Source of the DNA: Aequorivita sp.
GTDB lineage: Bacteria; Bacteroidota; Bacteroidia; Flavobacteriales; Flavobacteriaceae
DNA length: 6,255 nucleotides
Assembly: GCA_020435865.1 (NCBI GenBank)
Contig: JAGQYZ010000502.1
Coordinates: 1 to 6,255, forward strand
Direction of reading: 5' to 3'
The notes under the pieces are model-generated. The model was given only the letters and a program-made list of their open reading frames with translations, searched no databases and had not been told where the DNA came from. Made by a program: the position numbers and the translations under genes. Each line of letters starts with the position of its first letter. Within the stretch, counting starts at the first letter, position 1. This document shows, in pieces, positions 1-6,255 of this stretch.

Positions 1-3000
1 ACATTTATCTTTTTGTTTTGTACCACAGTATTTGCTTTGAGTTCCAATGGTGTTAATTCTCAAAATGACACTATTTTAATTAATCGCGACCAATCAGTTT
101 CAATAGAAAAAATCTTTGACTATATAAAAGAACAGACTGATTACTCATTTGTTTACAATGAAAAATATTTGGTCAATACTCCAATAGTAGAATTAAAAAA
201 GGGCGTCTACAAAGTAAGTGAGATTCTAAATGAAAGCTTAAAATTAATAAACTGTACTTATACGTTTGATAACAATGTTATAGTTGTAAAGCCAAAAAAA
301 AATGGCTCTACAAACCCTGAGGTTTTACAGCAGGAAAAGTTTTTGATAAAAGGCGTGATCAAAGACGAAGCAGGTTTTCCTGTGCCGGGTGCCAATGTTA
401 TGGTAACCAGCATAGATAAATACCAAAAAGAAACAGACAAAGACTACATCATAAGAGGAACCTCTACAGATTTTGAAGGTAATTTTGAAATAGCAGTTTC
501 CTTAGGGCATTTTTTGATAGTTTCAAGTATAGGATTTGAGACATTCAAAGAAAAAATTACAACTAAAAAGGATTTCTATAGTATTGTACTTAAAGAATCC
601 GTAATGCAATTGGAAGCTGTTGTGATCTCAACAGGATACCAAAAAACCAATAAAAAACTAGCTACTGGTTCTTATTCAACCATAGAAAAAGCGGATTTAC
701 AAAGACAAGTTACAACCAATTTGGTTGATAGGCTTGAAGGATTATCTACTGGGCTTCTAACCACTGTAAGCAATGGGAATGGAGGAGACAACATTAGTTT
801 AACCTTACGAGGGTTGAGCACCTTCAATGCTAATGACCAACCGTTAATTGTAGTAGATGGTTTTCCAATGCAAGGAGGGTTTAACACCCTTAACCCTGAT
901 GATGTAGAAACCATGACCATCCTGAAAGATGCGGCCGCTGCTTCTATTTGGGGAACGCAGTCTGCCAATGGTGTTATTGTAATCACTACCAAAAAAGGAA
1001 AAATAGGAAAACCCACTGTAGAGTTTTCTGTCTATTCAACCATAAAACAAAGTCCTCATTTAAATGACTTACAAATAGCAACCTCTCAAGAATTAGTAGA
1101 TTGGGAAAGTTATAGAATTACCTCTGGAATCTACACAAACTATCCCAATATTCTTAATGGAACATCATCTTCCTATTTAACTGCAGTTGGACAAGTATGG
1201 TATGACAATGACCAAGGCACCATTACTGATGGCGAAAGAGAAGCTCGTTTGGCCGTATTGAGAAACACAGACAATTATTCTCAAATAGAAAAATATTTAA
1301 TGAGAACTTCCATTAGCAATCAATACAACTTTAGTGTTTCTGGAGGATCAACCACAAATAAGTATTACGCTTCATTTGTATTGAACGATGACGAAAGTGT
1401 TTATCGTGGTGACGATTCTCAAAGAGTCAACATTAATTTTAAAGATGATATTCAACTTCATAAAAAATTAGACTTAAGTATTGGTGCCAATACAACCTTT
1501 AATAAAGCCAGCTACAATTCTGAAGGAGGTCTAGATTTGGTGTATGATGGTATAATCCCTCGCTACCAATTATTGGTAGATGAAGATGGGAATTTAACTG
1601 ATGTCCCGAGAGATTACTTAGCTTCTTTAAAAAGATTCTATGAAACCAATCCTGAATTTTTAGATTGGAGTTACAACCCAATTTCCGAATTAGCAGCAAG
1701 AGATAATACATTAAAATCAATGAATTTAAGGTTTCAGGCTGCTTTAAAATGGGATATAACTAATTTTCTTAAACTTACGGCCTCAGGTATTTACGAAAGA
1801 GGCTCAACCGACAGAAGAGTATTTAGCTCAACAGAAACATATGAAGCTAGAAATGAAATTAACCGATTAACATATTATGACGATGATGAAGGTGAATGGG
1901 CACATCATATTCCCAACACGGGCGGAATCCTTCAACTTAAAACGTCCGATTTGGAGTTTTATACCTTAAGAAGTCAGTTAGAGTTTGATAAAGACATCGC
2001 TTCTGTACACAACATTAAATCAATGTTAGGGGTAGAAGCTCAGGATAAGAGAATAAAAGGTGCCTTAAATGAGTATGTAGGCTACAATGAGAGTTCTCTT
2101 ATTTTTGATAAGTTGTTCAGCTATGGAGATTTATCTTCTCCAGTAGAATATTTTGACGGTGTAATTAGATCAGCTAATTTTTCCAATCCTGCCTACATAT
2201 CATCAACTCACATTAGAAATATCTCATTCTTCGGGAACCTATCTTATGCTTATAATAACAAATATATAATCACATTAACTGCAAAAACAGACCAATCTTC
2301 ACTATTTGGTTCATCAGCACGTTTAAGGTTAAACAAATTATGGTCAGTTGGAGGTTCTTGGAATATAGATGAGGAAGCCTTTTTTAACGTTCCATTCATA
2401 AACACCTTAAAATTAAGAGGTTCTTACGGAGTAAACGGAAATATTAAAGAAAATGGAACCACAGAATCTGTTTTTACCGCAGGTTATACAACCTTAGCTA
2501 ATTTACCCTATTACAACCTTAGTGTAGTTGGTAATCCTGAATTAACTCTAGAGGATACTTACACGGGTAATCTTGGTATTGATTTTAGCCTATCCAACTA
2601 TAGAATAAACGGTTCTATTGACGTATATGAAAGACATAGTAAAAACCTATTAACACAGCGGCAAATCACTTCTACCCAAGGCTATTCATCGCAGCTTGTT
2701 AACAATGGTGAAATTATAAACCGTGGGATAGAGCTAAGTCTAAATTTCATTCCCGTTCAAACACCTGATTTTACTTGGAACAACCGACTAAATTTTACCT
2801 ATAATAAAGGCAAAGTTCTCAACTATGAACTTGATGATGAGCTAGCCTATACCCGTATAACCAGTCCTTATGTACAAGGAGAAGAGATTGGTGCTCTTAT
2901 AAGCTACAAATGGGCTGGACTATCCGCTGATGGTTCGCCACAAATCTATGATGAGACAGGAGCAATCATTGATGCGAATACAACATTAACAGATGCAAAT

Positions 3001-3573
3001 GCAACAACGGTTAGAGGAAGCAGAACCCCAAAATATTTTGGCAGTTTTGACACGTCAATAACCTACAAAGACTTGACTCTAGGAGTATTTTTAACAACCA
3101 AGCTAGGGCATAAATTTAGAAAACCTACCGTAAATTATTCCAATACGGTTGTACATCAAGATATTCAGAATCGCTGGCAAGAAACCGGGGATGAAGTCTT
3201 TACAGATATTCCACGATATCCCACAGTTAATGAAGCCACCAACACCGAATTTTTCACAAATTATAATCGATACTACAGACTTTCAGATGCGCTAATTGTT
3301 GATGCATCCTACATTAGAATTAAGGATCTCTATCTTAAATATAAATTAAACAAAAACGTGCTAGATAAGATGTCTTTAAATAGCGTGGAATTTATCGCAC
3401 AGCTTAGAAACATTGGTTTTTTATGGCTGGCAAATGATTACGACATTGACCCCGATACAATTCCATTTTCTGGCGGTGTACTAGTGGGTGCAGGTGGAGA
3501 CGAAACGGCAGTTAGTAGACCAGGCTATAAACCAACCCCTCAAATCTCATTTGGCGTAAATGTTAAATTTTAA
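1..3573 (+). CDS. SusC/RagA-family TonB-dependent outer-membrane transporter with STN domain (5' end missing)
   Basis: This is an outer-membrane active transporter that imports a ligand captured by its SusD partner, using TonB-ExbBD energy. The frame is open from base 1 and begins inside a hydrophobic signal-peptide core (TFIFLFCTTVFAL), so the true start lies upstream. The TTG at 13 would leave no basic N-terminal region and is an unlikely start. Domains in order: STN (about nt 91-291); a carboxypeptidase-regulatory-like beta-sandwich (about 340-600) with the GVIKDEAGFPVPGANV signature; a Ton-box-like LEAVVISTGYQ (610-642); the plug (about 676-1002), with LRGLSTF, PLIVVDG and the SusC hallmark LKDAAAASIWG...NGVIVITTKKG; then a roughly 850-residue barrel. 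Typical late SusC motifs are YKWAGLSADGSP (2905-2940) and RGSRTPKYFGSF (3013-3048). The protein ends in FGVNVKF, a terminal aromatic residue as expected for BAM-dependent barrel assembly. The 1,190 visible residues suit an STN-bearing SusC. The family call is very secure; the substrate is unknown. Confidence 0.97.
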   Translation, partial: TFIFLFCTTVFALSSNGVNSQNDTILINRDQSVSIEKIFDYIKEQTDYSFVYNEKYLVNTPIVELKKGVYKVSEILNESLKLINCTYTFDNNVIVVKPKKNGSTNPEVLQQEKFLIKGVIKDEAGFPVPGANVMVTSIDKYQKETDKDYIIRGTSTDFEGNFEIAVSLGHFLIVSSIGFETFKEKITTKKDFYSIVLKESVMQLEAVVISTGYQKTNKKLATGSYSTIEKADLQRQVTTNLVDRLEGLSTGLLTTVSNGNGGDNISLTLRGLSTFNANDQPLIVVDGFPMQGGFNTLNPDDVETMTILKDAAAASIWGTQSANGVIVITTKKGKIGKPTVEFSVYSTIKQSPHLNDLQIATSQELVDWESYRITSGIYTNYPNILNGTSSSYLTAVGQVWYDNDQGTITDGEREARLAVLRNTDNYSQIEKYLMRTSISNQYNFSVSGGSTTNKYYASFVLNDDESVYRGDDSQRVNINFKDDIQLHKKLDLSIGANTTFNKASYNSEGGLDLVYDGIIPRYQLLVDEDGNLTDVPRDYLASLKRFYETNPEFLDWSYNPISELAARDNTLKSMNLRFQAALKWDITNFLKLTASGIYERGSTDRRVFSSTETYEARNEINRLTYYDDDEGEWAHHIPNTGGILQLKTSDLEFYTLRSQLEFDKDIASVHNIKSMLGVEAQDKRIKGALNEYVGYNESSLIFDKLFSYGDLSSPVEYFDGVIRSANFSNPAYISSTHIRNISFFGNLSYAYNNKYIITLTAKTDQSSLFGSSARLRLNKLWSVGGSWNIDEEAFFNVPFINTLKLRGSYGVNGNIKENGTTESVFTAGYTTLANLPYYNLSVVGNPELTLEDTYTGNLGIDFSLSNYRINGSIDVYERHSKNLLTQRQITSTQGYSSQLVNNGEIINRGIELSLNFIPVQTPDFTWNNRLNFTYNKGKVLNYELDDELAYTRITSPYVQGEEIGALISYKWAGLSADGSPQIYDETGAIIDANTTLTDANATTVRGSRTPKYFGSFDTSITYKDLTLGVFLTTKLGHKFRKPTVNYSNTVVHQDIQNRWQETGDEVFTDIPRYPTVNEATNTEFFTNYNRYYRLSDALIVDASYIRIKDLYLKYKLNKNVLDKMSLNSVEFIAQLRNIGFLWLANDYDIDPDTIPFSGGVLVGAGGDETAVSRPGYKPTPQISFGVNVKF
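2971..3012 (+). repeat. Short imperfect in-frame tandem duplication inside the SusC gene
   Basis: Two 21-base units (2971-2991 and 2992-3012) both begin GATGCRAATRCAACA. They match at 13 of their first 15 bases and then diverge. In frame they encode DANTTLT followed by DANATTV. The repeat lies between the YKWAGLSADGSP and RGSRTPKYFGSF motifs of the barrel, where SusC proteins commonly vary in length, so it is probably a small slippage duplication in a loop. It could also be chance similarity in a Thr/Asn/Ala-rich loop. Confidence 0.4.
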
Positions 3574-3671
3574 AGTTAAAAATAATAAAATGTCTAGTAT
3601 CTCTTTTTTGCAAACTAACCAGCAGGATAATTAAAGACATAGCATTTAATATCTAAAAAAAATCATTGCAA

Positions 3672-5141
3672 ATGAAAACAAAACTAAAATATATACTTAT
3701 TCTGTTGATTACCGCAACAACATTTTCATGTGACGATTATGTAGATATAGAAGCAGAAGGCTTTGTAATACCTTATACAGTTGATGAACTTCAACAGGTG
3801 TTAAACGAAGAGTACGTTCAAGCAAATTCAACTTACGCTGCTACCTTTTTTACAAACGATGATTTCATTATCCCAGTTTCAAAACAAACTGATTTTAGAG
3901 GCGCATTTGTTTATCATTTTTATTGGGAAAATATCTATGGTTTTGAAGATCACTTCTATAGTATAGAAGAAACTGATGGGGCTTGGAGCTATAATTATGA
4001 AGCTATAGGAATCGCAAACTATGTGTTGGATAAATTAGAGTTAATCGATGACGGTTCAGAAGATAACCGCAACAATGTTAAAGGCGAAGCATTGGTGATT
4101 AGAGCCTCTGCATACTATAATCTAATTAATTTATATTCCAAACACCCCGCAGCAATTGATCCCGAAACACCTGAAAGCGGAGTTCCATTGTTAACTGAAT
4201 TTGCCAATCCAGATGCTGACTTAACAAGAGCATCCATTCAAGAAGTTTATGACTTGATCATTTCCGACTTAACTACTGCAGCCCCACTTATTAATGACAG
4301 CGCAAAACCAGGAGGAGAAAAAACATTTGCAAGCATGGCAGCAGCATATGGCCTGTTGTCAAGAGCTTATCTACAAATAGGAGAATACCAATTGGCCTTA
4401 AATGCAGCGAACAGTGCTTTGGCATTACAAAGCGACTTACTTACTTACAGCACAGATTTGGTTGAATTGAACAACACCCTAGGAGACCCAACTGGTTTAT
4501 TAAGGCCTCAATACTATAATCCGAAAGAAATCATTATGCACAGACGTGGAAACTCTACGCCTTTTTACGTAAGGTCGGCTTTTATAGGCGGTGTTTTTCA
4601 GACTGTAATTAAAAAATTCAGCTATTTATCTGATGACTTGGTTAGCATTTTTGACCAAACCTATGATATGCGCTATACCAAACTCACAGAGTCTGAAACT
4701 GGGTTACGAAGATGGAAAGGAGGAGATTCTGCCTACCCATACAATTTAACAGATTTAACTGTACCTGAAGTGATGTTAAATAGAGCTGAGGCCAATGCAC
4801 GCCTGAATAATGTATCTGAGGCATTAATTGACATAAATACTTTAAGAGAACACAGGTTTACTGCAACAGCACCCACTAGTGTTGTTAATCTAACTGCGAG
4901 CTCTCCTGAAGAGGCGTTGACTATAGTTAAAGATGAACGCCGTAGAGAACTTCTTGGCAGGGGTATTCGCTCCTTTGACATTAAACGATACAATGCTGTA
5001 GATGGAGACAACATAAGCATTATCCATACAAATTTTCAGGGTGAAGAGGTTACCCTGGAGGCTAATTCAAACAAATGGGCCATGCCAATCCCTAGAAAGG
5101 AAATTTTCTTAGCGCCAGAGATTTCACAAAATCCAAGATAA
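3672..5141 (+). CDS. SusD/RagB-family nutrient-binding surface lipoprotein
   Basis: This is the ligand-binding lipoprotein that sits as a lid on the SusC barrel encoded just upstream. I chose the ATG at 3672: an in-frame stop lies at 3654-3656 and only a TTG at 3666 could compete. It gives a basic-hydrophobic signal peptide (MKTKLKYILILLITATTFS) and a lipid-attachment Cys at residue 20, followed by acidic residues (CDDYVDIE), as in surface-exposed Bacteroidota lipoproteins. That Cys is the only one in the protein. The N-terminal SusD-like region contains the RASAYYNLINLYSKHP helix. A TPR-like helix pair follows (YGLLSRAYLQIGEYQLALNA). The C-terminal SusD/RagB domain has NRAEANARLNNVSEAL (from 4779), RRRELLGRGIRSFDIKRY (4938-4991) and the family ending PIPRKEI...ISQNPR (from 5085). 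At 489 residues it is complete and compact for the family. The 98-base gap from the SusC gene holds no convincing terminator, so the two are probably co-transcribed. The family is certain; the ligand is not known. Confidence 0.96.
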   Translation: MKTKLKYILILLITATTFSCDDYVDIEAEGFVIPYTVDELQQVLNEEYVQANSTYAATFFTNDDFIIPVSKQTDFRGAFVYHFYWENIYGFEDHFYSIEETDGAWSYNYEAIGIANYVLDKLELIDDGSEDNRNNVKGEALVIRASAYYNLINLYSKHPAAIDPETPESGVPLLTEFANPDADLTRASIQEVYDLIISDLTTAAPLINDSAKPGGEKTFASMAAAYGLLSRAYLQIGEYQLALNAANSALALQSDLLTYSTDLVELNNTLGDPTGLLRPQYYNPKEIIMHRRGNSTPFYVRSAFIGGVFQTVIKKFSYLSDDLVSIFDQTYDMRYTKLTESETGLRRWKGGDSAYPYNLTDLTVPEVMLNRAEANARLNNVSEALIDINTLREHRFTATAPTSVVNLTASSPEEALTIVKDERRRELLGRGIRSFDIKRYNAVDGDNISIIHTNFQGEEVTLEANSNKWAMPIPRKEIFLAPEISQNPR

Positions 5142-5174
5142 TTATCAATATTAAACCAATAGAATAAAACTATT

Positions 5175-6255
5175 ATGAAGCTAAAAATATTTACCGCCTT
5201 TTTATTACTAGCAACTATATTTTCGTTTGCCGATACTATTACCATTACAGGCTCCATTAGCGGGAACTCACTACCTGCAGTAAAAAAAGCCATTGTAAAA
5301 TATCCGGGGAAGATGTTCTCCACAGACGTTACCGATGGTAAATTTTCATTAGAAGTAGAGCTTGACAAAGAAAGATTTGCCGAACTGTACATTCTGGGAA
5401 ACAATGCCAGTGTAATTTACCTAAAACCGGGAGAGAACAAAAATTTTATCATTGTTGCCAACAGTATAAAGGACATTAAAATTACAAGTAACGAGTCAAA
5501 TGATTTATCTACCAAAATCATTGACCAACTAAACGCGATTGGACAGGGGTTTGGCTATAAGGCCTTTTATGATTCAAAGACCGCAGATAAAACGGAAGAT
5601 GCTAAAGAAATGATTGCTCAAGCCCAAAGAATCATAGATCAAAATAAAAAGGCATTAAACAAACAATACCCAAATTTTGTAAGTAACCTGGAAAAAATGC
5701 TTTACTGCTTTAATGTCTATGTTAATGTTGAAGATATGGAAACCAAGGCCGTAGAAACCGAGTTGGAAAAAATAAAAAATTCAGGGTATGACATAGATGT
5801 ACTGGCTATTCCTTATTTCAAAGATTATTTTGACGACTTAATAAACGTAAGAAACGCAGACCAACTGGATGTTTACGGAATTACCGTCAACAATCAGGAC
5901 AAAAGCGGTATGATCCTAAAAAAGATGTATGTTGAGCAAGTGGTCAAATACAGCCCAAATGCATCATTTGTTAACCAGCTTTTATACGAACCCTTATATA
6001 AAGAAAAACTAATCAATGGGTTTAAAAATGAAGATTATGTTGCTTATATTTTAGATAACGTCACGTCTGCTTCTTACGATTCTTACAAAGAAGAATTTGA
6101 AAAATATAAAATAGAACAAGCCGAAAATGCTAAAAATAACACCGTAGAAAAGGCATTCAACTTTACTCTAGAAGATTTGGATGGACAAACAGTAACCTTG
6201 GCCGATTTTAAAGGAAAACCACTGTTTATCGATTTTTGGGCATCTTGGTGTGGAC
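5175..6255 (+). CDS. Exported TlpA/AhpC-like thioredoxin-fold protein with DUF4369-like N-terminus (3' end missing)
   Basis: Probable periplasmic thiol-disulfide protein. The reading frame stays open from the ATG at 5175 to the window edge (360 codons). An in-frame TAG at 5160-5162 makes this ATG the first usable start. The signal peptide MKLKIFTAFLLLATIFSFA has a clear type I cleavage site (S-F-A, then DT) and no lipobox, so the protein should be soluble. Residues from about 20 to 105 alternate short beta-strands (TITITGSISG, VIYLKPGENKNFIIV), resembling the DUF4369 domain often found before Bacteroidota TlpA domains. A charged, mostly helical section follows to about residue 325. A thioredoxin fold then opens with FNFTLEDLDGQTVTLADFKG and PLFIDFWASWCG. 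The first active-site Cys is at 6249-6251, and the last visible base (C) fits the usual Pro of WCGPC; the second Cys lies outside the window. The only other Cys is at 5706-5708. The gene starts 33 bases after the SusD gene, so it is probably in the same operon. Its redox partner is unknown. Confidence 0.92.
   Translation, partial: MKLKIFTAFLLLATIFSFADTITITGSISGNSLPAVKKAIVKYPGKMFSTDVTDGKFSLEVELDKERFAELYILGNNASVIYLKPGENKNFIIVANSIKDIKITSNESNDLSTKIIDQLNAIGQGFGYKAFYDSKTADKTEDAKEMIAQAQRIIDQNKKALNKQYPNFVSNLEKMLYCFNVYVNVEDMETKAVETELEKIKNSGYDIDVLAIPYFKDYFDDLINVRNADQLDVYGITVNNQDKSGMILKKMYVEQVVKYSPNASFVNQLLYEPLYKEKLINGFKNEDYVAYILDNVTSASYDSYKEEFEKYKIEQAENAKNNTVEKAFNFTLEDLDGQTVTLADFKGKPLFIDFWASWCG

Noticed and set aside
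931..938. G/C-only palindrome GCGGCCGC standing out in A/T-rich DNA
   Set aside because: It falls in the conserved Asp-Ala-Ala-Ala-Ala codons of the SusC plug motif and is explained by alanine codon choice.
672..1016. Open frame of 114 codons on the minus strand opposite the SusC plug region
   Set aside because: It lies wholly inside a strongly conserved SusC coding segment, its translation shows no recognisable domain, and such shadow frames are expected opposite long genes.
3590..3634. Possible 14-codon mini-ORF (ATG to TAA) in the gap between the SusC and SusD genes
   Set aside because: It is very short, out of frame with the SusD gene, and in A/T-rich DNA where such frames arise by chance.
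3590..3640. Inverted repeat ATGTCT / AGACAT in the SusC-SusD gap, a possible hairpin or attenuator
   Set aside because: The stem is only 6 bp with a 39-base loop and no extension, and it is not followed by a T-run. It is too weak to call a terminator or regulatory element.
3574..3671. Search for an internal promoter (Bacteroidota -7 element TAnnTTTG) ahead of the SusD gene
   Set aside because: No clean match was found by eye. A TATCTCTTTTTTG stretch near 3598-3610 has wrong spacing, and co-transcription with the SusC gene is the simpler reading.
5036..5404. Open frame of 122 codons on the minus strand spanning the junction of the SusD and thioredoxin-like genes
   Set aside because: It overlaps the conserved SusD C-terminus and the signal peptide of the next gene, both clearly coding on the plus strand; nothing in its translation is recognisable.

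Overview
The window reads as a stretch of a Bacteroidota chromosome, most likely from the class Flavobacteriia. The DNA is A/T-rich, gene starts lack Shine-Dalgarno sequences, and the first two genes are an outer-membrane SusC/RagA + SusD/RagB pair, which is essentially confined to this phylum. No genus or species can be named from the sequence. All three genes lie on the plus strand and fill almost the whole window, with gaps of only 98 and 33 bases, so they probably form one transcription unit whose promoter and first codons lie upstream of base 1.

Layout: (1) bases 1-3573 hold a SusC/RagA-type TonB-dependent transporter, cut at its 5' end inside the signal peptide. It has an STN domain, a carboxypeptidase-regulatory-like domain, a plug and a long beta-barrel. 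(2) Bases 3672-5141 hold the SusD/RagB-type surface lipoprotein that would cap that barrel. (3) Bases 5175-6255 hold the first 360 codons of an exported protein with an N-terminal beta-rich domain resembling DUF4369, a helical middle, and the start of a TlpA/AhpC-type thioredoxin fold. This gene is cut just after the first cysteine of the expected WCxxC active site.

Working model: the SusD lipoprotein captures a nutrient at the cell surface and the SusC barrel imports it with TonB energy. The STN domain may report occupancy to an inner-membrane anti-sigma factor, and the thioredoxin-like protein works in the periplasm on an unknown redox target. There is no glycoside hydrolase, polysaccharide lyase, sulfatase or peptidase in the window, so the substrate cannot be assigned. 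The company of a thioredoxin-like protein rather than glycan-degrading enzymes makes a non-glycan cargo (peptide, metal complex or other small ligand) at least as plausible as a polysaccharide. No RNA genes, mobile elements, CRISPR arrays or convincing terminators were seen. The window looks like an ordinary nutrient-uptake locus, not an undescribed system.
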